64,000 bases of DNA from Arcticimaribacter sp965277835 (GTDB taxonomy: Bacteria > Bacteroidota > Bacteroidia > Flavobacteriales > Flavobacteriaceae). Under the pieces are notes generated by a model that was given only the letters and a program-made list of their open reading frames with translations, was not told the DNA's origin and made no database searches. The translations under genes and the position numbers were made by a program. The DNA lies in assembly GCA_965277835.1 (NCBI GenBank), contig OZ255841.1, positions 1,302,001-1,366,000 of the forward strand, given 5' to 3'. Below, piece by piece: positions 1 to 8,748 of this stretch (positions within the stretch are counted from its first letter, which is position 1; each line of letters starts with the position of its first letter).

Positions 1-1
1 T

Positions 2-121
2 GCTGTTGGTCATGACACAGATTTAGCGCGCGCAACTGACGAAGTATATAATAGCCTGTATATGTGTTGTAAGTACGAACGTAAAATTGAAGAAAAAAAA
101 GAATCGCCTCAGAAAAATTAG
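2..121 (+). CDS. C-terminal end of an unidentified protein (5' truncated by window)
   Basis: A reading frame open from base 2 runs to a TAG at 119-121 and gives 39 residues. They include a Cys pair (YMCCKYE) and a Lys/Glu-rich tail. The strong bidirectional hairpin right after it supports this as the true 3' end of a rightward gene facing groEL. I do not recognise the family from this tail, and no start is visible because the gene begins outside the window. Confidence 0.5.
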   Translation, partial: AVGHDTDLARATDEVYNSLYMCCKYERKIEEKKESPQKN

Positions 122-152
122 CCTACTTTTTAAGATTCAAAATCATTTATAT

Positions 153-187
153 AAAAAAAGAGCAACTTTAAAAGTTGCTCTTTTTTT
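153..187. terminator. Bidirectional intrinsic terminator between convergent genes
   Basis: Two perfectly complementary 17-base arms (153-169 and 171-187) contain a GC-bearing core (GAGCAACTTT / AAAGTTGCTC) flanked by A-tract and T-tract. The structure therefore works as a Rho-independent terminator in both directions. It lies between the rightward gene fragment ending at 121 and the leftward groEL ending at 205. Confidence 0.85.
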
Positions 188-204
188 ATTAGGAAGTATT
201 TATT

Positions 205-1845
205 TTACATCATTCCTGGCATTCCACCGCCCATTGGGGGCATTCCTCCACCGCCAGCAGGAATATCCTCTTTAATATCTACAAGAGCACATTCTGTAGT
301 AAGAATCATACCTGCAACAGAGGCAGCGTTTTCAAGCGCTACTCGTGTTACTTTCTTAGGGTCGATAATTCCTTCTTTTAACATATCAACAAAAGTCCCA
401 TTCTTTGCATCGTACCCAAAATTTTCTCCTTCTTCGAGTACCTTTGAAACAATAACAGATCCTTCACCTCCTGAATTCTCTACAATTGTTCTAAGTGGTG
501 CTTCGATAGCTTGATTAATAATTTGGATTCCTGTTGCTTCGTCGCTATTTTCTGTTTTAAGATCACTTAAAACCTTTTTAGTGTTCAACAATGCAACTCC
601 ACCTCCTGCTACAATACCTTCTTCTACTGCCGCACGAGTAGCATGAAGAGCATCATCTACACGGTCTTTCTTTTCTTTCATTTCAACTTCTGAAGGAGCT
701 CCAACATATAATACAGCAACTCCACCCGAAAGTTTAGCTAAACGTTCTTGCAATTTCTCTTTATCATAATCAGAAGTAGAGTTTTCTATTTGCGCTTTAA
801 TTTGAGATACACGTCCTGTAATGCTGTCTGCATCCCCAGCCCCGTTAACTACTGTAGTATTATCTTTATCAATAGTTACTTTTTCAGCAGTACCAAGCAT
901 TTCAATCGTTGTGTTTTCAAGAGTATGTCCTCGCTCTTCCGAGATAACAGTACCTCCTGTTAAAATAGCAATGTCTTCTAACATAGCTTTTCTACGGTCA
1001 CCAAAACCTGGAGCTTTAACTGCTGCAATTTTTAATGATCCTCTTAGTTTATTTACTACTAAAGTTGCGAGAGCTTCGCCATCAACATCTTCTGCAATTA
1101 CTAATAAAGGCTTACCTGTTTGTGCAACAGGCTCTAAAATAGGTAAGAGATCTTTCATTGCCGAAATCTTTTTATCGTACAATAAAATATAAGGAGATTC
1201 TAAATCTGCCTCCATCTTCTCTGAGTCAGTAACAAAATAAGGTGATAAATATCCTCTGTCAAATTGCATTCCTTCTACCACATCAACATAAGTATCTGTC
1301 CCTTTTGCTTCTTCAACAGTTATTACGCCTTCTTTCCCTACTTTTTCGAAAGCCTCTGTTATTAGTCCTCCTATGGTTTCATCGTTATTTGCAGAAATAC
1401 TGGCAACTTGTTTTATTTTGTCAAAACTACCTCCAACCTCTGTCGCTGTTCTACCTAATTCATCAACAATAGAAGCTACAGCCTTGTCAATTCCTCTTTT
1501 AAGGTCTAGTGGGTTTGCACCTGCAGCAACATTCTTAAGCCCTACTTTTACAATTGCTTGAGCTAAAATTGTAGCGGTTGTAGTCCCATCTCCTGCTAAG
1601 TCGTTGGTTCTCGAAGCAACCTCTTTTACCATTTGTGCCCCCATATTTTCTAAAGCATCTTCAAGCTCAATTTCTTTAGCAACAGTTACACCGTCTTTAG
1701 TTACCTGTGGAGCTCCAAAAGATTTGCCTATAATAACGTTTCTTCCTTTAGGTCCAAGAGTTACTTTAACTGCATCTGCAAGAGCATCAACACCTCTTTT
1801 AATGCCGTCTCTAGCATCAATATCAAATTTTATTTTTTTAGCCAT
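205..1845 (-). CDS. groEL: Chaperonin GroEL (60 kDa, Hsp60)
   Basis: GroEL is the ATP-dependent barrel chaperonin that folds cytosolic proteins with its GroES lid. The 546-residue protein has the usual length. It shows the N-terminus MAKKIKFDIDARDG, the ATP-binding GDGTTT at residues 85-90, the signature AAVEEGIVAGGG near residue 405, and a Gly/Met-rich C-terminal tail of the GGM type. It follows groES by 18 bases and is clearly the second gene of a groESL operon. A bidirectional terminator lies just downstream. Family identification is secure from direct sequence recognition. Confidence 0.99.
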   Translation of the reverse strand: MAKKIKFDIDARDGIKRGVDALADAVKVTLGPKGRNVIIGKSFGAPQVTKDGVTVAKEIELEDALENMGAQMVKEVASRTNDLAGDGTTTATILAQAIVKVGLKNVAAGANPLDLKRGIDKAVASIVDELGRTATEVGGSFDKIKQVASISANNDETIGGLITEAFEKVGKEGVITVEEAKGTDTYVDVVEGMQFDRGYLSPYFVTDSEKMEADLESPYILLYDKKISAMKDLLPILEPVAQTGKPLLVIAEDVDGEALATLVVNKLRGSLKIAAVKAPGFGDRRKAMLEDIAILTGGTVISEERGHTLENTTIEMLGTAEKVTIDKDNTTVVNGAGDADSITGRVSQIKAQIENSTSDYDKEKLQERLAKLSGGVAVLYVGAPSEVEMKEKKDRVDDALHATRAAVEEGIVAGGGVALLNTKKVLSDLKTENSDEATGIQIINQAIEAPLRTIVENSGGEGSVIVSKVLEEGENFGYDAKNGTFVDMLKEGIIDPKKVTRVALENAASVAGMILTTECALVDIKEDIPAGGGGMPPMGGGMPGMM

Positions 1846-1863
1846 TTTATTTTTATTTTTTGG

Positions 1864-2139
1864 TTAAACAATCGCAAAAATATCGCTTTCCTTCATTATC
1901 AAATAATCTTTCCCTTCGTGTTGTAGTTCGGTTCCAGAGTATTTGCCATATAATACATTATCACCAACGGTAACAGTAGTTGGGTTTTCTTTATTCCCAG
2001 GACCAACCGCTATAACAGTTCCCTTTTGAGGTTTCTCTTTAACGGTATCTGGGATATAAATACCTGAAGAAGTTTTAGTCTCTGCAGTAGCAGGTTCTAT
2101 AAGAACAAAATCTGCTAAAGGTTTAATGCTTGTACTCAT
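1864..2139 (-). CDS. groES: Co-chaperonin GroES (10 kDa)
   Basis: GroES is the heptameric lid of the GroEL chamber. The 91-residue protein has the family's usual length and the core blocks PLADFVLIEP and GDNVLYGKYSGTE. The mobile loop that contacts GroEL (ETKTSSGIYIP) lies at about residues 20-30. It is the first gene of the groESL operon. The roughly 130 bases upstream contain two sigma-54-like -24/-12 candidates, listed separately, so heat-shock or nitrogen-factor control is possible but unproven. Confidence 0.98.
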   Translation of the reverse strand: MSTSIKPLADFVLIEPATAETKTSSGIYIPDTVKEKPQKGTVIAVGPGNKENPTTVTVGDNVLYGKYSGTELQHEGKDYLIMKESDIFAIV

Positions 2140-2223
2140 AAATTTTAATTTTAAGTTAGTAATCGAAATCTTGTTAATTCTGTTAGTTCAGAAATTATGC
2201 CACTACTATAATATTGACAAATA

Positions 2224-2239
2224 AGCACAAAAAATGCCA
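2224..2239 (-). promoter_or_regulatory. Candidate sigma-54 (-24/-12) promoter upstream of groESL
   Basis: On the minus strand the sequence reads TGGCATTTTTTGTGCT. The GG and GC dinucleotides have the exact spacing of the RpoN consensus TGGCAC-N5-TTGCW, with one mismatch in the -12 TTGC element. A second TGGCA-containing candidate lies at 2187-2202 with GA instead of GC at -12. A sigma-54 activator gene lies 1.7 kb away. This is pattern matching only; T-rich DNA makes a chance match possible. Confidence 0.3.
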
Positions 2240-2271
2240 GCTTGTCAGTTAAGCAATATTTAAATAATGAT

Positions 2272-2640
2272 TTAGTTTATCGAGTCAGTTACTTCAGTTT
2301 CTACAGGAACTTCGAGGATGTCTTCTGCTGGTGTACTACTTTGTGTATTAACTTGTTCTATTGCATCAGAGTCTAACAATCTCGACTCATTGCTTTGAAC
2401 AGCTTGATCGGAACCTAAAGAAAAGTTTGAAAGTAATATTAGTACAACCAAAAGCGTACCTAAAACCCAAGTACTACGGTCTAAGAAATCTGTTGTTTTT
2501 TGAACGCCTCCTAATTGTTGTGCTCCACCGCCAAATGAAGAAGACAAGCCCCCTCCTTTAGGGTTTTGAACCATAACGACTAGTATGAGTAAAAAACATA
2601 CTACTAAAATCAGTGCTATAAAAATGGAAAATGTACTCAT
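2272..2640 (-). CDS. secG: Preprotein translocase subunit SecG
   Basis: SecG is a small inner-membrane subunit that assists SecYEG-dependent export. The 122-residue protein has two predicted membrane spans (about residues 3-23 and 54-74). Between them is the family hallmark NPKGGGLSSSFGGG, followed by an acidic hydrophilic tail typical of Bacteroidota SecG. It is 14 bases downstream of the TPR-like gene and probably the last gene of the leftward miaB / sigma-54 activator / lptE / TPR / secG operon. Confidence 0.95.
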   Translation of the reverse strand: MSTFSIFIALILVVCFLLILVVMVQNPKGGGLSSSFGGGAQQLGGVQKTTDFLDRSTWVLGTLLVVLILLSNFSLGSDQAVQSNESRLLDSDAIEQVNTQSSTPAEDILEVPVETEVTDSIN

Positions 2641-2654
2641 TATAATGTATAATA

Positions 2655-3356
2655 TTATTTTTGTATTAACTGTTTAATTGCTTTTATTTGGTCTGCAAAG
2701 AAACCATTTTTTTCTGGATATTTCAAACTCAATATTTTATATGCGATTAAAGCTTTTTTAAATTTCCTTTGTTTTACATAAACTCTTGCTAACGTTTCTG
2801 TCATCAATTCATTTTTATCGAAATACGTTTCTTTAGATAAATCTTGTTTAGGAACCTCAGTTGAGACTGGAGGCATTTTAGGATTACTTTCTATAAATGT
2901 ATCAATTAAATCTTTCCCCTCTTCGTTTGTTTTGTTAGATGTGCTTTCAGGTGAAGCCTCTTTAGAGTTATCCTTAATCAATTCAATCCATTCTAAAAAA
3001 CTTAAACTTCCTACATGAGAACTTATAGGTGCTTTTTTTGAATTATTACTTCCAGGGTCAATAATCTCATTTTTAGCCTTTTCTTTATTTGACACTAAGC
3101 CCGAATATTGGTTTATTTCTTCTATATCATATAACCAACAATATAGAGTGTTTCTATCGGGAGTAAGAATAGCTGTCTTTCTTAATGTTAAATCAAAATT
3201 ATATATATTTTGCTTTTGTAATGTTTTTAAATATAACGCATACGCCGCTTGAAAATAAGGGTATCTATATGTTATTTTTTCAAGAGCTAAACGTTGTTCT
3301 TCACTGCTTGGGTTAAAATTTTGCTCCAATCCTAAAAAATCTTCTGAAGTCATCAT
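2655..3356 (-). CDS. Conserved hypothetical protein with C-terminal TPR-like repeat
   Basis: The 233-residue protein has no signal peptide. The N-terminal third is helical (FQAAYALYLKTLQKQN), the middle is low complexity and Ser/Glu/Lys rich, and the last 50 residues read like a tetratricopeptide unit (ARVYVKQRKFKKALIAYKIL). It lies 4 bases downstream of lptE and 14 bases upstream of secG, so it is co-transcribed with envelope-biogenesis genes. I recall uncharacterised proteins of this kind next to lptE in flavobacteria. The exact function is unknown; a scaffold role in export or LPS assembly is only a guess from context. Confidence 0.75.
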   Translation of the reverse strand: MMTSEDFLGLEQNFNPSSEEQRLALEKITYRYPYFQAAYALYLKTLQKQNIYNFDLTLRKTAILTPDRNTLYCWLYDIEEINQYSGLVSNKEKAKNEIIDPGSNNSKKAPISSHVGSLSFLEWIELIKDNSKEASPESTSNKTNEEGKDLIDTFIESNPKMPPVSTEVPKQDLSKETYFDKNELMTETLARVYVKQRKFKKALIAYKILSLKYPEKNGFFADQIKAIKQLIQK

Positions 3357-3360
3357 ATTT

Positions 3361-3894
3361 TTACCATTTAGCTAATGAGGCATTAAATATATCTTGAGTA
3401 AGCCTTTCTAAAATCTCTTTATGTGCAGTATCCTTAATTTCATATAATTGCCTTTCGGCAGCAAAATCATAAAAGAATGAAAAAGTCTGTTCAAAATTAT
3501 CCTCTACTCTTTTAGTGTTAAAATAACGGACGTTTACTGTAATAGTTAACCTGTTTTGAGCGGCAGTATTCTCTGCAGTTGCCGACATAGGGGTAATACC
3601 ATACTCTACAATCTCTCCTTCGAAAACAAGGTCTCCATTTGTGTTAGTTAAATTTAAATTAGTCTGATTTTGAAGAATATCTTGAAGTGCCAAAGTAAAG
3701 TCTCTATCTAACCCTGGTTCAATTATAGACCCTGGTCGATTCCCAGCTAAGTTTTCAAAATAATTAACCTGAAAACTTTCTGTCCCCGCTGGAATTGAAG
3801 CTCCCGTAAAAGAGTATATTCCACAACGAGTTGTCAATACTATTATTAAAATGAAAGAATAAAATTTTATTTGCTTAATCATTTGTATTTTCAT
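3361..3894 (-). CDS. lptE: LptE-family LPS assembly lipoprotein
   Basis: LptE is the outer-membrane lipoprotein that plugs the LptD barrel during lipopolysaccharide insertion. The 177-residue product starts with a basic N-terminus, a hydrophobic stretch (FILIIVLTT) and a lipobox-like cysteine at residue 24 (TRCGIYSFTGASIPAG). The C-G-x-Y-S-F-x-G sequence after the Cys is typical of Bacteroidota LptE. The body is mostly beta-strand with an ANTAAQNRL-like core. Its first 20 bases overlap the end of the sigma-54 activator gene, which indicates tight co-expression. Confidence 0.88.
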   Translation of the reverse strand: MKIQMIKQIKFYSFILIIVLTTRCGIYSFTGASIPAGTESFQVNYFENLAGNRPGSIIEPGLDRDFTLALQDILQNQTNLNLTNTNGDLVFEGEIVEYGITPMSATAENTAAQNRLTITVNVRYFNTKRVEDNFEQTFSFFYDFAAERQLYEIKDTAHKEILERLTQDIFNASLAKW

Positions 3895-5143
3895 TCAAAT
3901 CATATTGTTTGATTTTGCGGTAAAGTGTCCGTTCGGAAATACCAAGCTCTTCTGCTGCTAACTTTCTTTTACCATTACTTCGGTTCAATGCCTTTTTAAT
4001 CATTTCAATTTCTTTTTGAAGAAGAGATATAGGTTCTTCTTCTACTATAGCATCGGTATAATTATATGCTTCAATAGGTTGTTTAAGTTGATTTTCGACA
4101 GGCAATGTATGAAGAGCTTGTCTATTATCACTATCCTCATCTACTATTAGGCTTTCTTTACCATATATTTTGTTAATTAAACCTTGTGTTTTTTGTTGAA
4201 CATCTTCAGAAGTTTCATGATTTATCAACTCTAAAGTAAGTTTTTTAAGGTCATTCAAATCATTTTTCATGTCGAAAAGTACTTTATACAAGATTTCTCG
4301 CTCTGAAGCAAAATCTCCCGAAGACTTATCATTCGTTCGAATTGCAGGTAATTGTGAGCCCATATCTGGGAGGTAAAAACGGAGTTTTTGAGAATTTAAT
4401 TCACGTTCTTTTTCTAAAATAGAAATTTGTTCTGCAACATTTCTAAGCTGTCGAATATTACCATTCCAATTATACTGAGTAAGTAAGTGTTGTGCATCTT
4501 CTGTTAATCTAACCGTTGGCATTCGATATTTCTGAGCAAAATCGGAAGCAAATTTTCTAAACAACAAAGGTATATCTTCTTTTCGCTCTCGTAGAGGAGG
4601 TAAATAAATTTCAACTGTACTCAGTCGATAATATAAGTCTTCTCTAAACTTACCTTCTCGAATTGCATTTCGCATATTAACATTAGTAGCAGCTACTATT
4701 CTTACATTGGTTTTTTGAACTTTAGAAGACCCTACTTTTAAAAACTCCCCTGTCTCTAAAACTCGAAGTAAACGAACCTGTGTGGGTAAGGGAAGTTCGC
4801 CAACCTCATCTAAAAAAATAGTGCCTCCATCGGCTACTTCAAAATATCCGTTCCGTGTAGTTGTTGCTCCCGTAAAAGCTCCTTTTTCATGCCCAAAAAG
4901 TTCGCTATCTATTGTTCCTTCAGGAATAGCTCCACAATTTACTGCTATATACTTTGCGTGCTTTCTAAGAGAATGTTGATGCACAATTTTTGGGATACTC
5001 TCTTTCCCTACCCCGCTTTCGCCAGTAACTAAAACAGAAATATCTGTATTTGCAACTCGAATAGTTTTTTCTAATGCACGGTTTAACAAAGGGTTTACAC
5101 CTATAATGCCAAATCTTTGTTTTACTGATTGAATTGTGTCCAT
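3875..5143 (-). CDS. Sigma-54-dependent transcriptional activator (AAA+ / Fis HTH)
   Basis: This is an enhancer-binding protein that remodels RNA polymerase-sigma-54 by ATP hydrolysis. The 422 residues show Walker A GESGVGKE (41-48), the sigma-54 contact loop GAFTGA (89-94), Walker B GGTIFLDEVGE (106-116), and a C-terminal Fis-type helix-turn-helix (KLAAEELGISERTLYRKIKQ, about 395-414). There is no N-terminal receiver or sensor domain, so activity must be set by level or by a partner. A long linker (about residues 255-375) separates AAA+ from HTH. It lies between miaB (4-base gap) and lptE (20-base overlap). Confidence 0.95.
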   Translation of the reverse strand: MDTIQSVKQRFGIIGVNPLLNRALEKTIRVANTDISVLVTGESGVGKESIPKIVHQHSLRKHAKYIAVNCGAIPEGTIDSELFGHEKGAFTGATTTRNGYFEVADGGTIFLDEVGELPLPTQVRLLRVLETGEFLKVGSSKVQKTNVRIVAATNVNMRNAIREGKFREDLYYRLSTVEIYLPPLRERKEDIPLLFRKFASDFAQKYRMPTVRLTEDAQHLLTQYNWNGNIRQLRNVAEQISILEKERELNSQKLRFYLPDMGSQLPAIRTNDKSSGDFASEREILYKVLFDMKNDLNDLKKLTLELINHETSEDVQQKTQGLINKIYGKESLIVDEDSDNRQALHTLPVENQLKQPIEAYNYTDAIVEEEPISLLQKEIEMIKKALNRSNGKRKLAAEELGISERTLYRKIKQYDLNENTND

Positions 5144-5147
5144 CGTC

Positions 5148-6626
5148 CTAAACCGTTTTAGAGATGCCTTTAGCTACTCCGATAAGTGTAGCAGACGTAT
5201 AATCATTAATTTTCACATCTACGAAATCTCCAACTTTATAATTCTCTTTTGGAAAAACTACAACCACATTTTGAGAGGTTCTTCCACTCCATTGTAAATT
5301 TGATTTTTTCGACTCTTTTTCAATCAAAACACACACTGTCTTATCTTTATACTGAGTTGTTCTAAAATGACTGTGTTCTCTTTGCTTATCAATTATTTCG
5401 CGTAACCTACGAAGTTTTACGTCCTCTGGAATATCATCTTCCATTTTACGTTCTGCTAAAGTTCCTGGGCGTTCGCTATAAGAAAACATAAACCCAAAAT
5501 GATATTTAACATAATCCATTAAACTAAGTGTGTCCCGATGATCTTCTTCGGTTTCTGTAGGGAAGCCTGCAATCATATCTTGTGAAATCGCACAATCTGG
5601 TATTATTCTTCTAATATTATCTATTAATTCAAAATATTCTTCGCGCGTATGTGCTCGATTCATTTCTTTTAGAATTCGATTGCTCCCAGATTGTACAGGA
5701 AGATGGATGTGCTTACAAATATTTGAGTAATCTGCCATTGTATGAACTACATCGAGAGTCAAATCTTGAGGGTTTGATGTTGTAAAACGAATTCTCATTT
5801 TAGGCTGTGCCTTGGCTACTAAAGATAATAGTTGGGCAAAATTAATTGCGGTCTTCTTTTGTATATCTGATGCTTTATCAAAATCTTTTTTAAGTCCTCC
5901 TCCATACCATAGATAGCTATCCACATTTTGTCCTAAAAGGGTAATCTCTTTAAATCCTTTCTCTGATAAATCATTTACTTCATCTAAAATACTTTTAGGG
6001 CTGCGGCTACGCTCTCTTCCTCTAGTAAAAGGAACCACACAAAACGTACACATATTGTCGCATCCCCTAGTAATAGAAACAAATGCGTTTACACCATTTG
6101 ATTGCAGTCGAATAGGCGAAATGTCTCCATAAGTCTCTTCTTTAGAAAGTATAACGTTTACGGCGTTTCGATTATCTTCTATTTCTTCCAACAAATTAGG
6201 CAAGTCTTTATAAGCATCTGGGCCTACAACCATATCTACAATTTTCTCCTCTTCTAAAAACTTATGTTTTAGCCGTTCTGCCATACACCCTAACACACCC
6301 ACTTTCATTTTGGGATTAGTACTCTGTTTTACGGCATTAAATTTCTCAAGTCGTTTACGAACAGTTTGTTCTGCCTTGTCTCGAATAGAACACGTATTTA
6401 CCAAAACTAGGTCAGCTTCTTCCATTAAATCGGTTGTTTGAAACCCTTCTGTAGATAAAATTGATGCAACTATTTCGCTATCAGCAAAGTTCATCTGACA
6501 ACCATAACTTTCTATATATACAGTCTTTTTTTTATCAATTGATTTATCCTCTGAAAGTATAGTCAATTCTCCATTATATTGATGAGGATGTTTTTCAATA
6601 ACTTTATTATGAGTTGCTTCTTTCAA
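5148..6626 (-). CDS. miaB: tRNA-2-methylthio-N6-dimethylallyladenosine synthase MiaB
   Basis: MiaB is a radical-SAM methylthiotransferase that modifies A37 of tRNAs reading UNN codons. The 492 residues contain the N-terminal cluster cysteines C43, C79 and C114, the radical-SAM motif CDNMCTFC (C189, C193, C196), TRGRERSRSP, and a C-terminal TRAM domain. The length is slightly above the family norm because of a roughly 33-residue N-terminal extension before the conserved KTVYIESYGCQMN. It is the first gene of the leftward operon. A -7-like TATATTTG lies in the 214-base gap upstream, without a good -33. Confidence 0.97.
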   Translation of the reverse strand: MKEATHNKVIEKHPHQYNGELTILSEDKSIDKKKTVYIESYGCQMNFADSEIVASILSTEGFQTTDLMEEADLVLVNTCSIRDKAEQTVRKRLEKFNAVKQSTNPKMKVGVLGCMAERLKHKFLEEEKIVDMVVGPDAYKDLPNLLEEIEDNRNAVNVILSKEETYGDISPIRLQSNGVNAFVSITRGCDNMCTFCVVPFTRGRERSRSPKSILDEVNDLSEKGFKEITLLGQNVDSYLWYGGGLKKDFDKASDIQKKTAINFAQLLSLVAKAQPKMRIRFTTSNPQDLTLDVVHTMADYSNICKHIHLPVQSGSNRILKEMNRAHTREEYFELIDNIRRIIPDCAISQDMIAGFPTETEEDHRDTLSLMDYVKYHFGFMFSYSERPGTLAERKMEDDIPEDVKLRRLREIIDKQREHSHFRTTQYKDKTVCVLIEKESKKSNLQWSGRTSQNVVVVFPKENYKVGDFVDVKINDYTSATLIGVAKGISKTV

Positions 6627-6840
6627 TGTAAAAATCTGTGCCTATTTATTAGTGAATGTGCAAATATAACAAATCTGTCAAAATGGCATAATTTACTATT
6701 TGAAACGGTACAGAAATAGAACTATCTGTTTTGGCAATATGCTAGTTTCAAAAAAAAAATAGGTGCTGAAATATAATTTTATCCTATCGCCCTTTAGAAC
6801 AACCAACAAGCTCTCTTAGAGGTGAATAATATACTTTGCG

Positions 6841-7863
6841 TTACTTTACTCTTGCTCCTTTTATTATCTTCTCCTTAAATAATTTGTCGTCTTCAATGAT
6901 TTCATAAAAGTCCTCTATAAAAGCTTTTGTCTCGTTATATTCTTTTACGTTATCAAATTCGCTTTCTAGCTCTTCTACAATTCCTATAATTTTAGGTTTC
7001 TTATCCAAAAAATGTTTTCTGACTACTTGAAATAAGCTATCCGATCTCTCAAATCCGCGGTACTTTCTCTCAGTTACTCGGTTAATACCTATGTCTGGAT
7101 TTACTACAGAATAACTTGCGTTAACAAGTCCTGACATATCAAAATCATAAGGTAAGTGAACAATTTTTTCTCCACCGTAAAGTAGCTTCCCATTGTGTTG
7201 ATAAGCCATAGAAAAATCGGTGTTACCAATCATAAATTGAAAAAAAGCATTGTGCATTTCATTCTCTGTATCTATAGCCAACGGATGGATAACTGCTTTT
7301 ACTTCATTACCTCCAAGACGTTTAGCGGCTAAATCATAATCTTCTATTAAAAAACCTTCTAACAAAAATTCTCTTGTTTTTTTCTTTTTCTCTTCGAACA
7401 AATCAACTCTTACACGACGCGTATTAAAATAATATGGTGAGATTACACTAAACATCTTATACGCCATATATTCTTGAATAATATTATCATTATTATTCGA
7501 TTCTAATTTACATGGTAATACCAATTTCATTTTTTTATTCCCTTCGAATACGGTTCCTTTTGTAGCTGCTTTTTTAGCTTTTATTTTAATAGGTAGGAAA
7601 TAACACTTCTTCTTTCTAAAATTTCCGCGCCCCCGTAATAAAACTGGTAATTCTTGCCAATTATCTCCCACTTTATAGCTCAAACTGGTACTTACATAAG
7701 TACTGTCATTGGTTTCTTTCTTTAGACCTTTATTAGAATAACTCATTTTTATTTCAATAGGTTCTTCACTTTGAAATAATTTGCTGACATTAGACTTAGA
7801 CTGTGCAAAAATTAAATTTATAGCCCCAAAAAATAAGATGAAAAATATATTTTTATTTATCAT
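6841..7863 (-). CDS. Secreted CotH-like protein (divergent)
   Basis: The 340-residue protein has a signal peptide (1-20, ending FAQ) and no lipobox. The order of motifs resembles the CotH kinase family: LRGRGNFRKK (76-85), a KMKLVLPCKLESNNNDNIIQ block (111-130), QFMIGNTDFSM (209-219) and PYDFDMSG (238-245), matching CotH's RGRGN, LL..N..D...LRN, GN.D and PWD.D. CotH proteins are atypical protein kinases in spores and are widespread but unstudied in Bacteroidota. A -7-like TAAATTTG lies at 7883-7890. It stands alone, with more than 150 bases free on each side. Assignment is by motif recall; activity is unproven. Confidence 0.6.
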   Translation of the reverse strand: MINKNIFFILFFGAINLIFAQSKSNVSKLFQSEEPIEIKMSYSNKGLKKETNDSTYVSTSLSYKVGDNWQELPVLLRGRGNFRKKKCYFLPIKIKAKKAATKGTVFEGNKKMKLVLPCKLESNNNDNIIQEYMAYKMFSVISPYYFNTRRVRVDLFEEKKKKTREFLLEGFLIEDYDLAAKRLGGNEVKAVIHPLAIDTENEMHNAFFQFMIGNTDFSMAYQHNGKLLYGGEKIVHLPYDFDMSGLVNASYSVVNPDIGINRVTERKYRGFERSDSLFQVVRKHFLDKKPKIIGIVEELESEFDNVKEYNETKAFIEDFYEIIEDDKLFKEKIIKGARVK

Positions 7864-8017
7864 AACTATGATTTTAATTACTCAAATTTAACCAAAAAAG
7901 ATAAAACGTTATTTGGGTTATACTAAAAATATCAGAAAAATTAATTCCTTAGGTACTACTACCAATAGAGGCTGTAAACACTTTCTTTTTTATTAAATGG
8001 AAAGTAAAGACAATGCT

Positions 8018-8746
8018 CTATACCAAATCAAATTCTTTTAATTTTATAAATTCTGCGCTAAACAAATCTTGAAAATGCCTTGCTAATTTCTCTTTTACTT
8101 CTGCTAATGGAATTTTCTTTTTTAGCTCGACCTCTAAAGAAGTAACTCCCTTGCCTTGTATCCCGCAAGGGACAATATAATCGAAATAAGCAAGGTTGGT
8201 GTTTACATTCAATGCAAAACCATGCATAGTTACCCATCGGCTTGCCTTAACCCCCATAGCGCAAATTTTACGCGCAAACGGAGTGTCAACATCTAGCCAA
8301 ACTCCTGTTTCGCCAGAACTCCTTGTTGCTTTTAAACCATATTCGGCTAGAGTCAAAATAATCATTTCTTCTAATAACCGTAAATATTTGTGAATGTCTG
8401 TAAAAAAATTTTCTAAGTCCAAAATTGGATAACCCACTATTTGTCCTGGTCCATGAAAAGTAATATCACCGCCTCTATTTGTCTTAAAAAATTCTATCCC
8501 TTTATCTCGGAGTTGTTGTTCATTGAGTAACAAATGTGCTGGCAAACCACTTTTCCCTAGTGTAATTACAGGCGGATGTTCTACCCATAAAAAATAATTT
8601 GGTGTTTGCTCTTCTTTTGCGGTATTACGGTTTTCAATTTTAACCGCAACAATTTCTTTGAGTAATTGTTCTTGTAAATCCCAAGCAGATTTATATGGTG
8701 TTTTTTTTAAGTCCCTTACTTTAACTTTTTTATTAAGGGCTTTCAT
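8018..8746 (-). CDS. lipB: Octanoyl-[acyl-carrier-protein]:protein N-octanoyltransferase LipB
   Basis: LipB moves octanoate from acyl carrier protein to lipoyl domains, the first step of lipoate assembly. The 242-residue protein has the substrate motif RGGDITFHGPGQ (91-102), the catalytic Lys in RKICAMG (K160) and the catalytic Cys in VPCGIQGKGVTS (C194), so it should be active. It is followed upstream by a 1-base gap to the YqaE-type peptide gene. No lipA is present in this window. Confidence 0.96.
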   Translation of the reverse strand: MKALNKKVKVRDLKKTPYKSAWDLQEQLLKEIVAVKIENRNTAKEEQTPNYFLWVEHPPVITLGKSGLPAHLLLNEQQLRDKGIEFFKTNRGGDITFHGPGQIVGYPILDLENFFTDIHKYLRLLEEMIILTLAEYGLKATRSSGETGVWLDVDTPFARKICAMGVKASRWVTMHGFALNVNTNLAYFDYIVPCGIQGKGVTSLEVELKKKIPLAEVKEKLARHFQDLFSAEFIKLKEFDLV

Positions 8747-8748
8747 TA

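Noticed and set aside
748..1867. Plus-strand reading frames opposite groEL
   Set aside because: They are antisense to a fully conserved groEL and show no protein features of their own.
6780..6840. Frame extension of the CotH-like protein past its TAA (about 18 codons)
   Set aside because: The extension is short, ends at TAG, and has no recognisable similarity; a normal stop is simpler.
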